Shown piece by piece: positions 16,133 through 25,831 of a DNA stretch of 33,223 nt. The stretch spans positions 1 to 33,223 of the forward strand of contig JAHIVS010000003.1 of the NCBI GenBank assembly GCA_018816605.1, read 5' to 3'. The position numbers and the translations under genes were made by a program. The notes beneath the pieces were generated by a model. The model worked only from the letters and a program-made list of their open reading frames with translations. It had not been told where the DNA came from and ran no database searches. Source of the stretch: Pseudomonadota bacterium. GTDB lineage: Bacteria > Desulfobacterota > Desulfobacteria > Desulfobacterales > Desulfobacteraceae. Position 1 is the first letter of the stretch; each line of letters begins with the position of its first letter.

Positions 16133-16762
16133 TTATTGAACCTCTCTGTAGATTTCATCAAACAAGGCTTCTGGGGTTTCTATGGAGGGGTTGCGATCAA
16201 AGGCCTCCTTAATCATTCTCCTGGCCGATGCGACAGAATGCCCAAGCTGATCAACCAGGACATCTTCAACCTGCTGGGAAATCTCTCTCAGGGTTTGATT
16301 CAAGGGGACAATTACCGACTGGGTTTTTTCGATGTCCGTTCCCAGAAAAGCAGTCACCTTTCCATGGAGGGTGGCAATAATTTTTTCCGCTGTTCTTTTT
16401 CCAATCCCGGACAATTGGGAAAGAAAAGACACGTCTTTCTCCTCAATGGCATTGGCGATCATTTTCACTGGCCGGGTCAGGGCTTTAACGGCCTTCATGG
16501 GTCCAACGGCAGAAACGGAAATAAACAATTGAAAAAACGCTTTATCCTCCGGCGACCCAAAACCAATCAGTACGGGTTTGGGTTGCCTGTCGGTCACATG
16601 GTAATAAATATAGAGCGATACAATCCCAGTATCCGACGCTCCGGACTTTACCTGTTCCAGGGTCATTGGATTCAACAGGACCTCGTACCCGACATGGCCG
16701 GCCAGCAATAAAATCAAGTCTTCCTCGTGATGGATGATTTGCCCTTCAAGATATCCGATCAT
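16133..16762 (-). CDS. ruvA: Holliday junction-binding protein RuvA
   Basis: The 209-residue protein has the three RuvA domains: an OB fold at the N-terminus ([21 protein letters not shown]), helix-hairpin-helix motifs ([20 protein letters not shown], about 115-135), and a C-terminal domain that binds RuvB. It forms tetramers on four-way junctions. Its ATG overlaps the ruvC stop (ATGA), so translation is coupled. Confidence 0.96.
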   Translation of the reverse strand: MIGYLEGQIIHHEEDLILLLAGHVGYEVLLNPMTLEQVKSGASDTGIVSLYIYYHVTDRQPKPVLIGFGSPEDKAFFQLFISVSAVGPMKAVKALTRPVKMIANAIEEKDVSFLSQLSGIGKRTAEKIIATLHGKVTAFLGTDIEKTQSVIVPLNQTLREISQQVEDVLVDQLGHSVASARRMIKEAFDRNPSIETPEALFDEIYREVQ

Positions 16763-17244
16763 AACTGTTTTCCATACCTGAAGTACCCTGTTAATGCAAG
16801 CCCCAGTGCATCCGATGCATGGAACGGCCTGATGGGAGCACGATGTTTGAGCAAGGTCCGGACAGATTTTTCTACCTGGAACTTATCCGCACTGCCGTTT
16901 CCGGTAATTATTTTCTTTGCTTCCCGTACCGATATTTCCTCAACCCTTACCCCGGCCCTGAATGAAGCGATCAGCAAAACACCGGACACTTTGCCCAACA
17001 TAATACCCGATCCTGGGTATTTTTCAAGAGAGTAAATATCTTCAATCACGACAAGATCCGGTTTTTGCTCGCCCAGGAAATCTGCTATTTTTGAATAAAT
17101 AAGATTGAGTCTGGAGGGAATGGAGGCATTGGGGTCGGTGGCAATACTGCCAAAAGAATAGTCGCTTATATCCCGGCCATCGCCTTGCACTACCCCGATA
17201 CCGGTGCCGGCCAATCCGGGATCAATGCCGACAATTTTAACCAT
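16759..17244 (-). CDS. ruvC: Crossover junction endodeoxyribonuclease RuvC
   Basis: The 161-residue RNase H-fold resolvase keeps its acidic active site: D8 in VGIDPGLAGTG, E68 in LVVIEDIYS, and D145 in FHASDALGLAL. It nicks Holliday junctions symmetrically. An in-frame TTG at 17253 exists, but ATG 17244 gives the standard N-terminus MVKIVGIDPG. It begins 12 bases after the cpoB stop, so the ruv genes appear to be read from the tol-pal operon. Confidence 0.96.
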   Translation of the reverse strand: MVKIVGIDPGLAGTGIGVVQGDGRDISDYSFGSIATDPNASIPSRLNLIYSKIADFLGEQKPDLVVIEDIYSLEKYPGSGIMLGKVSGVLLIASFRAGVRVEEISVREAKKIITGNGSADKFQVEKSVRTLLKHRAPIRPFHASDALGLALTGYFRYGKQL

Positions 17245-17256
17245 GACACCCAAAAA

Positions 17257-18102
17257 TCAATTCAGGCTCTTCAGTTTTTCCCGGGCATACTTGGCTTCGT
17301 TGGAATCGGGGTGCCGCTTTATGAGTTCCTTTAATATCAACCTTGCATTTGCTTTTTCACCCAATTCGGCAAAGGAATATCCCTGTTTTAGCCTGGCTGC
17401 TGCTGTTTTATTGGAATCCGGGTAGGTTTCAAGCACTTTTTGATATTCAAGTATCGCTTTTTCATACCATTTTTCGGCATAGTAGCTGTCGGCAATCCAA
17501 AACCTGGCATTGTCCGCATTTTTCGAACCTGGATATTTATTGATAAAATTTTCAAACTGAATCCGTGCAGTTTCCTTATCCCCTTCATCAAAAGCTTTCT
17601 TTGCAAGGGCATAGGATTCCTCCTCAGCGTTCACTTCAGGCTTGGCCACGGGGGGAAGACCGGCTTCACCGGCCGGTTTAGCTGCGTTGGTGGGTTCAAA
17701 CCCCATATATTTTTCTAATTTTAATATCTTTTCATAATTTCTGGAGATTGCATTGTCCAGCCGATCCAGTTTTTTTTCCAGCTCTTCCTGGCGCGCCTTG
17801 CTGTTGCTACCAAAATTATGATTTATCTCTTCAATCTTCCCTTCGGTCTGATTGAATTGTGTCTTCATCTGCTGAATGGCATATTTTAGCTCAGCATACT
17901 CTTCTCTGCTGATCGTGGCAGTATTGTCCGATTCTCCCTGGGAGGATTCCTGAATCTGTGAAGTCTGGGTGGATATTTCCTGCTGGGATTCTTTCTCAAT
18001 GGCGGCTATTCTGTTTTCCAACAATTTATACTGATCCGGACTCACACACCCGGAAACGAGAAACACCCCTCCCATACAAACAAAAAAAAGAAATCTTTTC
18101 AT
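17257..18102 (-). CDS. cpoB: Tol-Pal-associated TPR lipoprotein CpoB (YbgF)
   Basis: The 281-residue protein has a lipoprotein signal (VSGC, C19). A coiled coil follows (about 20-130, YKLLENRIAAIEKESQ onward). The C-terminal third (about 165-281) holds TPR repeats such as ARIQFENFINKYPGSKNADNARFWIADSYY. CpoB/YbgF coordinates Tol energy state with peptidoglycan synthesis during constriction. E. coli CpoB is soluble and periplasmic, so the lipid anchor is a variation. ATG 18102 has GGAG seven bases upstream; a longer frame up to 18147 is rejected because the signal peptide would be buried. Confidence 0.9.
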   Translation of the reverse strand: MKRFLFFVCMGGVFLVSGCVSPDQYKLLENRIAAIEKESQQEISTQTSQIQESSQGESDNTATISREEYAELKYAIQQMKTQFNQTEGKIEEINHNFGSNSKARQEELEKKLDRLDNAISRNYEKILKLEKYMGFEPTNAAKPAGEAGLPPVAKPEVNAEEESYALAKKAFDEGDKETARIQFENFINKYPGSKNADNARFWIADSYYAEKWYEKAILEYQKVLETYPDSNKTAAARLKQGYSFAELGEKANARLILKELIKRHPDSNEAKYAREKLKSLN

Positions 18103-18134
18103 CACCAAACTCCAAAACGCATTGCAAAATTTAA

Positions 18135-18177
18135 TGTCCGGGCACACCGCTACCCAGGGTACCGACCGGCCCGGACA
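18135..18177 (-). promoter_or_regulatory. GC-rich hairpin between pal and cpoB
   Basis: TGTCCGGGC (18135-18143) and GCCCGGACA (18169-18177) are exact complements around a 25-base loop. On the minus strand the stem is followed by TTAAATTTT. It resembles a leaky terminator or an mRNA-stabilising stem at the pal 3' end and could lower expression of cpoB and the genes beyond it. Confidence 0.6.
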
Positions 18178-18202
18178 AGGCCATCTTTTAATCTATGGAT
18201 GG

Positions 18203-18766
18203 TTATAAAACAAACTGTGCCCGTCTGTTTTTGCTGTATGCTTCTTCAGTACTTGCCGAATCAAGCGGTCTTTCTTCTCCAAAGCTAACGGTGCTCAAAC
18301 GGGATTCCGATATTCCCAGGTCCACAAGATAATTCTTTGCGGCAAGGGCACGTTTCTCACCCAGGGCAATATTGTATTCGGTTGTTCCCCTGTCATCACA
18401 ATGACCTTCAACCACAACAGAGACACCGGGATTTGCATTGAGCCAATCTGCTTTTTCTTTGAGCAGGGTTTTGGCCATGGGGCTCAGTTCTGCGCTGTCA
18501 AAATCAAAATGGATATTCTGGTTCTCAAACTGGGCTCTGGCAGCCGCAATTTTTGCTTCAGCCAATGCTTTTTCCCTGGCCATCTGCTCCTCAAGCTCCT
18601 GAGCCTTAATTCTTTCCCGCTCAGCAGCGGCTTCTGCATCTAACCGTGCCTGGTCCTCTATGGCAGTTCCATCAGACACAACTGTTTTTTTTGCACAAGA
18701 AACAGTCATAAAAAGACCCAACACAAGCATTGCCACCATAAGGTTTGTCCACACTTTTTTGTTCAT
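18203..18766 (-). CDS. pal: Peptidoglycan-associated lipoprotein Pal
   Basis: The 187-residue lipoprotein has a signal peptide ending TVSC (C24), a charged helical linker (about 40-80) and an OmpA-like domain. That domain contains IHFDFDSAELSP and the peptidoglycan-binding motif GHCDDRGTTEYNIALGEKRA. Pal tethers the outer membrane to peptidoglycan and binds TolB. GTG at 18769 is in frame, but ATG 18766 is better spaced from GGAGG. Confidence 0.96.
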   Translation of the reverse strand: MNKKVWTNLMVAMLVLGLFMTVSCAKKTVVSDGTAIEDQARLDAEAAAERERIKAQELEEQMAREKALAEAKIAAARAQFENQNIHFDFDSAELSPMAKTLLKEKADWLNANPGVSVVVEGHCDDRGTTEYNIALGEKRALAAKNYLVDLGISESRLSTVSFGEERPLDSASTEEAYSKNRRAQFVL

Positions 18767-18798
18767 CACGCCTCCTTTTGTTAATTACATTCACTTCG

Positions 18799-20199
18799 TT
18801 AATTGTCAGAACCAATCGATTTGGACCAATTGGGCTGGCTTTGTTTTCCCCCAAGGGTTAAAAGACGCCTTTGGTCCAAACCTGCTGCTGTCATCACAAA
18901 CAATCTCGATACTCCGCCTTCCCGGTTGGACGTGAACACAATCAAACTACCATCCGGAGACCAGGAAGGGTCCTCATTATCATACTGATTCATTGTTAGC
19001 TGAACGGGCGTCCCCGGACCCGAAGCTAAGTCAATAACATATATATCAATTTTATTTTTTTCAATACCCACATATGCAATTTTTTTTCCGTCAGGTGACC
19101 ATGCAGGAGAGGTGTTATATTTCCCCTCAAATGTAACCCGTCTAGCATCGTCATAATCCAAACTCTTCACATATATCTGGGGCGTGCCTCCTCTATTGGA
19201 GGTAAACGCAATCTTTTTCCCATCCGGCGAAAATCTTGGTGAAACATTTACGCCTGAGTTGTTGGTTATTCTTTTAGTAATTTCCCCTTTTTGGGTCAAC
19301 AAATATATTTCTGAATTTCCTGAAAAACTTAAGGCAGCGGCAAGGCTTAATTGTCCGGGCATCCAGTCCGGAGACATATTGGATCCTTTCTGATTGACAA
19401 TGGCACCCCGGTTTGCGTTTAAATTCTTAATATAAATATCCGGTTTGCCCTTGGCATAGGATGTGTAGGCAAGCCATTGCCCGTCAGAAGACCAGGCAGG
19501 TGAGAGGGAAATACTTTTATGGTGGGTTATCTGTTTGGGGTCGTGGCCGTCAAATTCACAGACAAAAATTTCTTTCTTTCCCTGGACCGTTGAAACAAAG
19601 GAAATCTTGCTGTTAAAGACCCCCCATTTGCCGGTGAGGACATAGGAGATCTCGCTGCAAAACATGTGGATCATCCGCCGGATCTGTGAACTTGAACCTG
19701 TATAGATTTTGCCCACCAAAAGCTTTGAATTCAGGGTATCAAACAATCTAAGCTTTAAGGTTACCTGGCCATTTTGTTCTTCTATCCCGCCGGTAACCAA
19801 AAGATCCGCACCGATTCCAGTCCAGTCCTTAAAATTGATCTGTCCCAGTTGAATACCGGTTTTGGCCGGATTGGACAGGAATGCGTCGGGATTCAACACC
19901 TTAAGATACCCGGTAAAATCAAGGGCCGATTGAAGAACCTGCTGGGCTGTTTTACCGCCATTGATCTCTGCATCGTGGCCGCTAAAGGCCTTGAATTCCG
20001 TCACGGCAACAGGAATCTTGTTTAAAAGCGGATTGCTGACATTAATATAGTCATAGCTCTTGGCCTGTGCCTGGACCACAGATAAAAAAAAGCAGATCCC
20101 TGCCAGACAAACAGGCAAGACACGCCACAAAAACTGGGAATCTCTACCATGTCCTCCATGTTGTATTTTCAACTTTATATAATTTCTTACCTGCTTCAT
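18799..20199 (-). CDS. tolB: Tol-Pal system beta-propeller protein TolB
   Basis: The 466-residue periplasmic protein has a signal peptide after a long basic N-region (hydrophobic core about 27-44, ending AQAKSYDY). An N-terminal domain (about 50-185) follows, then six propeller blades with repeats such as FSPDGKKIAFTSNRGG, WSPDGKKIAYVG and WSPDGSLIVFTSNREGG. TolB contacts Pal and the Tol inner-membrane complex. AAGGGGG precedes the start, which lies one base from the tolA stop. Confidence 0.95.
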   Translation of the reverse strand: MKQVRNYIKLKIQHGGHGRDSQFLWRVLPVCLAGICFFLSVVQAQAKSYDYINVSNPLLNKIPVAVTEFKAFSGHDAEINGGKTAQQVLQSALDFTGYLKVLNPDAFLSNPAKTGIQLGQINFKDWTGIGADLLVTGGIEEQNGQVTLKLRLFDTLNSKLLVGKIYTGSSSQIRRMIHMFCSEISYVLTGKWGVFNSKISFVSTVQGKKEIFVCEFDGHDPKQITHHKSISLSPAWSSDGQWLAYTSYAKGKPDIYIKNLNANRGAIVNQKGSNMSPDWMPGQLSLAAALSFSGNSEIYLLTQKGEITKRITNNSGVNVSPRFSPDGKKIAFTSNRGGTPQIYVKSLDYDDARRVTFEGKYNTSPAWSPDGKKIAYVGIEKNKIDIYVIDLASGPGTPVQLTMNQYDNEDPSWSPDGSLIVFTSNREGGVSRLFVMTAAGLDQRRLLTLGGKQSQPNWSKSIGSDN

Positions 20200-20200
20200 T

Positions 20201-21208
20201 TTATTTTAACCCCCTTGGTGTAAAAATCACTACCACTTCATAGGAATTCATTCCCTTGGGCAACTCCGGCAATGGATTTGCCCGGTTGATCGCCTTTTTG
20301 GCTGATTCATCCAAATAATGATTGCCCGATCGTGTTTCATAGTCAATATCCCGGATTTCACCATTTTTTAAAATCTTGATCATGACCCTGACTTCAAGCC
20401 CCTGATCTATCCTGGCCAGCATGTCATTGAACACCCAATTTTGTTCAATGGCTGACTGTAAAAGCATTTTATATACATCAATGGGTTCATATCCCTGCCT
20501 ACCCATTCCCGTACCCGCTCCTGTTCCTCCCGGTCCTGCGGTCTGCCCCTGATTGGTATCAATCTTATCGGAACGCTGACTCCCCCTTGCCTTTATGGAT
20601 GCCTGCATCCTGGCCAATGCATCTGCGATCTGTTTTTGGTTCTGGGTTTCGACCTCTTTGGCCTTTTTTTCCCGGGCTTTTTTTAGCGCTTCTTCCGGAT
20701 CTTCCTTGGGCTTTGGTTTCGGAGCCGGTTTTTCGGGAACGATTTCCTTTTCTTTTTTCTCCTGTTCAGCCACCATCTCTTTCAGGTTTTTCGGTTTTGT
20801 TTTTAAACTGATATCTGGCTTAAGTTCGGCAACAGGTTCAGGCGTTGGTTTTACCGGCTCGGCAATCTCTTTTGGAACAGGGTCAGCAGGCGGCTTGGCA
20901 GGTTCTGATTCCACCACAACTTCAGCAGCCGGCATCGGCGCTTCCTCCTTGGGTTCAGGGGAGGAATCCTTGGGTTTTTTTTCTCCCTGCCCCCCGGCAG
21001 GACCCGGAACAAACGAGACCAGATCTACCTGAACCACCCTGGGCAAGGGCTTGGAAAAATTAACGCCGTGCAATAAAAAAATACCGACAAATAAAAGACC
21101 ATGCACAAAAAAAGAAAGGCAACAGACCGTAATAAAATTTTTTGTGGTCTGATCCATACCGGCCGCGTATGGATTTTTTTCAGTTTTTAAAGGGGATTGA
21201 TTCACCAT
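20201..21208 (-). CDS. tolA: TolA/TonB-type energy transducer
   Basis: The 335-residue protein has a short cytoplasmic N-terminus and one transmembrane helix (about 26-47). A long Pro/Lys/Glu-rich periplasmic spacer follows (about 75-190), then a helical KKAREKKAKEVETQ region and a C-terminal TonB/TolA fold (about 245-335) with LEVRVMIKILKNGEIRDI and SAKKAINRANPLPELP. In the tolQRA order it acts as TolA, carrying proton-motive energy from TolQR to Pal and the outer membrane. The C-terminal fold resembles TonB as much as TolA, so the assignment leans on gene order. Confidence 0.88.
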   Translation of the reverse strand: MVNQSPLKTEKNPYAAGMDQTTKNFITVCCLSFFVHGLLFVGIFLLHGVNFSKPLPRVVQVDLVSFVPGPAGGQGEKKPKDSSPEPKEEAPMPAAEVVVESEPAKPPADPVPKEIAEPVKPTPEPVAELKPDISLKTKPKNLKEMVAEQEKKEKEIVPEKPAPKPKPKEDPEEALKKAREKKAKEVETQNQKQIADALARMQASIKARGSQRSDKIDTNQGQTAGPGGTGAGTGMGRQGYEPIDVYKMLLQSAIEQNWVFNDMLARIDQGLEVRVMIKILKNGEIRDIDYETRSGNHYLDESAKKAINRANPLPELPKGMNSYEVVVIFTPRGLK

Positions 21209-21217
21209 TCCAACAGC

Positions 21218-21634
21218 TCAAGAGGCCTCTGCATCTTCGGGAAGCGTAATCATCCCGAGACTCTCAATACCCGCTTTTTTAATTTTTGAAATCACATTCA
21301 CGACCACCCCGTAGGGCACACTTTTATCTGCCTTGAGATAGACACTTTTGCTATCAATGTTTTCCAGGATCGCATCCAATTTTTGGGTCAAAAATTCCAC
21401 ACTGACTTCCAGGTCATTAATATACACCTTTAAATCGTTGTCAATGGATATGATCAAATGTTCTTGGTCGGTCGGCAGGGCGTTGGAGGTTGCAGTGGGA
21501 AGGTTCACATCCACTCCCTGAACCATCATGGGAGTGGTCACCATAAAAATTATCAGAAGCACCAGCATGACATCGACAAAGGGTGTCACGTTAATTTCAG
21601 ACATTAAATGATCATTGCCGGATCCCAGTTGCAT
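21218..21634 (-). CDS. tolR: TolR / ExbD-family proton-channel subunit
   Basis: The 138-residue protein has one transmembrane helix (about 17-37) containing the proton-carrying aspartate of TPFVDVMLVLLIIFMV (D21). A periplasmic domain follows, with SVYLKADKSVPYGVVVNVI. It works with TolQ. The start overlaps the tolQ stop by one base (TAATG). Confidence 0.94.
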   Translation of the reverse strand: MQLGSGNDHLMSEINVTPFVDVMLVLLIIFMVTTPMMVQGVDVNLPTATSNALPTDQEHLIISIDNDLKVYINDLEVSVEFLTQKLDAILENIDSKSVYLKADKSVPYGVVVNVISKIKKAGIESLGMITLPEDAEAS

Positions 21635-22338
21635 TATGCCTCCATCTGTTTTTGAATATCTTTTTCAATAATATTTAAAAGGTCAGAAGAAAAGCTTTGA
21701 AGTTCTGAGTCCAGCACCCGGATCCGGTCTGTGAAATAATTATAGGCAATGACCGAAGGAATAGCAACGGCAAGGCCGGCAGCCGTTGCAACCAATGCCT
21801 CCGAAATTCCGGGGGCAACTACGGCAAGACTTGCAGATCCGCTTATCCCGATCCCATGGAACGTATTCATTATCCCCCATACCGTACCAAAAAGCCCGAT
21901 AAAAGGCGCAGTGTTGCCGGCCGTTGCCAGAAAGGGAACCAGCTGGGACAAACGTCTGACCTCCACATTAATGGAGCGCCTCAGGGTTCGTTTCACACTG
22001 CCCATTGCCTGGAGATAGGATGTCTCGGCCCTCAGGGTACTTTTTCCGTCCTTTTTGTCAGACCTGGACACTTCCATATAAGCCGTGATAAAAATCCTGG
22101 CCATTGGACTTGACCGCAAGGCCTTGGCTTTGGTAAACGCATCGGCCAGGGTCCGGCACTGCCAGAAGACTTCTGTAAAATCAGCTGACTCTTTGTATGA
22201 TTGCCGGATATACCTGAATTTTATATACATAATGGCCCAGGATATAATGGAAAAAAACAACAATACGAGCAGGACAAATTTAACCACCGGCCCCGCATCG
22301 TTCAGCATGTAAAGCAACCCAATAGATTCCGAAGTCAT
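21634..22338 (-). CDS. tolQ: TolQ / ExbB-family proton-channel subunit
   Basis: The 234-residue protein has three predicted membrane segments (about 15-38, 130-155 and 165-192). It carries the MotA/TolQ/ExbB signature APFIGLFGTVWGIMNTFHGI followed by VAPGISEALVATAAGLAVAIPSV. It forms the proton-driven motor with TolR. It is the first gene of the tol operon and has a predicted promoter about 64 bases upstream. Confidence 0.95.
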   Translation of the reverse strand: MTSESIGLLYMLNDAGPVVKFVLLVLLFFSIISWAIMYIKFRYIRQSYKESADFTEVFWQCRTLADAFTKAKALRSSPMARIFITAYMEVSRSDKKDGKSTLRAETSYLQAMGSVKRTLRRSINVEVRRLSQLVPFLATAGNTAPFIGLFGTVWGIMNTFHGIGISGSASLAVVAPGISEALVATAAGLAVAIPSVIAYNYFTDRIRVLDSELQSFSSDLLNIIEKDIQKQMEA

Positions 22339-22401
22339 ACGTCCTCTCTTAAAAATTTATTCTTGCCACGGGGCAATATACCAAAAAATTTTAGATAAAG
22401 C

Positions 22402-22430
22402 TATGTATATGAACTGTGTATTTCCGTCAA
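22402..22430 (-). promoter_or_regulatory. Predicted promoter of the tol operon
   Basis: On the minus strand TTGACG (22425-22430) and TACATA (22402-22407) are separated by 17 bases, between the groL terminator and tolQ. It would start the long tol-pal-ruv-shape transcript. Confidence 0.5.
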
Positions 22431-22442
22431 CACAAATAACAC

Positions 22443-22484
22443 AAAAAAAGTCCCTCTACAAACGGGTAAAGGGACTTTTTTTTT
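22443..22484 (-). terminator. Terminator after groEL
   Basis: AAAAAAAGTCCCT (22443-22455) pairs with AGGGACTTTTTTT (22470-22482), with a 14-base loop. The minus-strand stem is followed by a run of T, as expected after groEL. The T-run on the other strand means it could also work in reverse. Confidence 0.9.
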
Positions 22485-22522
22485 ACTTGGCTATATTATA
22501 TGGGAAAGGTAAAAATTTTACC

Positions 22523-24214
<1,692 letters not shown>

Positions 24215-24239
24215 TTATTAAGTTATTCGACTGATCCAA

Positions 24240-24527
24240 TTATTCGACAACGCCCAGAACATCATCCTGGCGCATGATCACGTAATCACCACCATCAATT
24301 TTAACATCCGTTCCGCCATATTTGCTGAAAAGAACACGATCCCCAACTTTTACGTCCATTGGCAGAAGCTTTCCGTCTTCTCCCATACGTCCTTTTCCGG
24401 TTGCGACAATTTTACCTTCGGCCGGTTTTTCCTTGGCTGTGTCAGGGATAATGATGCCGCCTTTGGTTTTTTCATCCTCGGCAACGCGTTCAACCAGAAT
24501 TCTGTCACTTAATGGTCTTAAACTCAT
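24240..24527 (-). CDS. groES: Co-chaperonin GroES
   Basis: The 95-residue protein has the Cpn10 N-terminus [29 protein letters not shown] with the mobile GroEL-binding loop, and [17 protein letters not shown] near the end. It caps GroEL. AAGGAG precedes the ATG. The 67-bp space after fmdB has no CIRCE repeat (TTAGCACTC-N9-GAGTGCTAA), so HrcA control at this site is not supported. Confidence 0.98.
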   Translation of the reverse strand: MSLRPLSDRILVERVAEDEKTKGGIIIPDTAKEKPAEGKIVATGKGRMGEDGKLLPMDVKVGDRVLFSKYGGTDVKIDGGDYVIMRQDDVLGVVE

Positions 24528-24594
24528 GATACATTTCTCCTTAGGTTACGTATTGTTTGCTCTATCAAAATTTTAGTGGTTAAATACCAACTTC

Positions 24595-24867
24595 TTATTT
24601 AGCGGAATCGCCTGATTTTTCAGAAGTTGGCTTTGTTGACTCGATTGGCTTGCTTGTTGATTTTTCCACAGTCCCGGCCCCGGTTTTTGCCCCGCCGTAG
24701 TCAGTGACATACCACCCGGATCCTTTTAGATGAAAGGAACTGTGGGAAATAAGTTTTGTTAACTGACCCTTGCACTGAGAACAACTCTCAAGGGGGGGTT
24801 CGGAAATTTTCTGTAATGCTTCCTCGACTTGCCCGCAGGCGGTACATTGGTACTCATAAACTGGCAT
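24595..24867 (-). CDS. FmdB-family zinc-ribbon protein
   Basis: The 90-residue protein starts MPVYEYQCTACG, the FmdB signature. It carries two Cys pairs (CTACG and CSQCKG) that would bind one zinc, then a low-complexity Ser/Thr/Lys tail from about residue 62. The family is widespread and its biochemical role is unsettled (regulation of formamidase was proposed for the founding member). It is the first gene of an apparent fmdB-groES-groEL transcript. Confidence 0.9.
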   Translation of the reverse strand: MPVYEYQCTACGQVEEALQKISEPPLESCSQCKGQLTKLISHSSFHLKGSGWYVTDYGGAKTGAGTVEKSTSKPIESTKPTSEKSGDSAK

Positions 24868-24917
24868 TTTTTTTACTTCTCCATCTTTCTTAAGTTGCCG
24901 CTTGAAAAATCAAAGAT

Positions 24918-24945
24918 AAAATAATTCGTCTTTCCTCCTTGTCAA
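24918..24945 (-). promoter_or_regulatory. Predicted promoter of fmdB-groES-groEL
   Basis: On the minus strand a perfect TTGACA (24940-24945) is followed after 16 bases by TATTTT (24918-24923). It is a housekeeping-type promoter; no sigma-32-like boxes were recognised beside it. Confidence 0.55.
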
Positions 24946-24964
24946 GAAGGATCATCCAATATTT

Positions 24965-25510
24965 TTACCTGGTTTTTTTCTCCCCCGGACCTTCACGCCA
25001 TTCCCCATAAAAATCAAACACCCGGTCAAGCCCGGGAAGGGACACTCGGTGTAAAATCGAATGGGTCAACCCATGGACCCTTCTTTCTTCTGCCAGGGTA
25101 AGATCTGCTTCCCCCGCATTTTCATACCGGTGCTCAAATCTTAAAAACCGAACCACATGCACCAATTCATGGGTGAGAACATATAAAAGCAGTGGGTCCA
25201 ACAACAGGGCCTCATCCTTTTCCAGCAAGGAAAGGATTGCCCCATCCTGAAGACAGATGGTATACAGACTAAAAGACGAGGATACCAGGGGGATCTCTTT
25301 TTTCCGGCCTTCATACTTCACAACCTGGGCAACGGGACCACAGATCCGCTCATGGGGGGATAAGTCCTTGGCCGTTTTAATATCATATCTGTTTTTCAGC
25401 CATTGTCCGGAAGAGAGCTTAAAAAAATTATTCACCAGTTCCTCTGCCATGAGAACGGATTTATCCACTCTTTCCAGGGCTTTTTTATTGAAATATCTAC
25501 ATTCCTGCAT
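24965..25510 (-). CDS. Uncharacterised HELVH-motif protein, putative zinc metalloprotease
   Basis: This 181-residue soluble protein is not one I recognise. It has no signal peptide or membrane segment. The motif LLYVLTHELVHVVRF (H114, E115, H118) is a classical HExxH zinc-protease helix. A downstream acidic/His block AEERRVHGLTH (about 140-150) could give the third ligand. The N-terminal part (MQECRYFNKKALERVDKSVLMAEELVNNFF) is predicted helical. The frame is open to 25531, but ATG 25510 is the natural start; the ribosome site is weak. It lies between the bS22-like gene (divergent) and fmdB. Confidence 0.7.
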   Translation of the reverse strand: MQECRYFNKKALERVDKSVLMAEELVNNFFKLSSGQWLKNRYDIKTAKDLSPHERICGPVAQVVKYEGRKKEIPLVSSSFSLYTICLQDGAILSLLEKDEALLLDPLLLYVLTHELVHVVRFLRFEHRYENAGEADLTLAEERRVHGLTHSILHRVSLPGLDRVFDFYGEWREGPGEKKTR

Positions 25511-25540
25511 TAAGGTCGGCCTGCCTCTCAAATAAAAAAA

Positions 25541-25570
25541 TGGACATTTCCGGAGATGCTATGCTATAGT
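25541..25570 (+). promoter_or_regulatory. Predicted promoter of the bS22-like gene
   Basis: TGGACA (25541-25546) and TATAGT (25565-25570) are separated by 18 bases, with an extended -10 TGC just before the second box. Transcription would begin near 25577, about 50 bases before the start codon. Confidence 0.6.
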
Positions 25571-25625
25571 AACTATTTAGCTAATATGAACAATATATAA
25601 AATAATCTTAAAGGAGGTGATTTTT

Positions 25626-25721
25626 TTGGGTAGTGTTATTAAAAAGAGAAGGAAAAAAATGCGCAAGCATAAACACAGAAAACTCCTTGCTAAAACCAGA
25701 CACCAGAGAAAGAAAAAATAG
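25626..25721 (+). CDS. bS22-like / AURKAIP1-COX24 domain mini ribosomal protein
   Basis: This is a 31-codon gene that length filters would miss. The translation starts MGSVIKKRRKKMRKHKHRKL and ends in HQRKKK. It matches the COX24/AURKAIP1 family, whose members include mycobacterial ribosomal protein bS22 and mitochondrial mS38, bound near the decoding site of the small subunit. The start is TTG at 25626. TAAAGGAGGTGAT (25609-25621) matches the usual 16S anti-Shine-Dalgarno sequence over 13 bases, and GGAGG is eight bases from the TTG. A promoter lies upstream and a hairpin downstream. Family membership is recognised from sequence; ribosome association here is inferred. Confidence 0.88.
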   Translation: MGSVIKKRRKKMRKHKHRKLLAKTRHQRKKK

Positions 25722-25751
25722 CCGTTCGACCAAGTACAACAATATTGGGAG

Positions 25752-25785
25752 GAGTATTGAGTTGCAAGCTGCCAACTCAATACTC
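25752..25785. terminator. Hairpin between convergent bS22-like gene and hflC
   Basis: GAGTATTGAGTTG (25752-25764) and CAACTCAATACTC (25773-25785) are perfect 13-base complements with an 8-base loop. The T-run after it is weak on both strands. Its place between two converging 3' ends favours a shared terminator or mRNA end structure. Confidence 0.6.
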
Positions 25786-25831
25786 AAACCCATTTAAGAT
25801 TTTTGCCGCTGGCGAAATTGATATCCTTGGC

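Noticed and set aside
20587..21032. Open frames opposite the tolA spacer
   Set aside because: They arise from the repetitive Pro/Lys/Glu codons of TolA read on the other strand; low-complexity translations.
22362..22375. Small hairpin TTGCC/GGCAA in the tolQ leader
   Set aside because: Only five pairs with a four-base loop; expected by chance and without a clear role.
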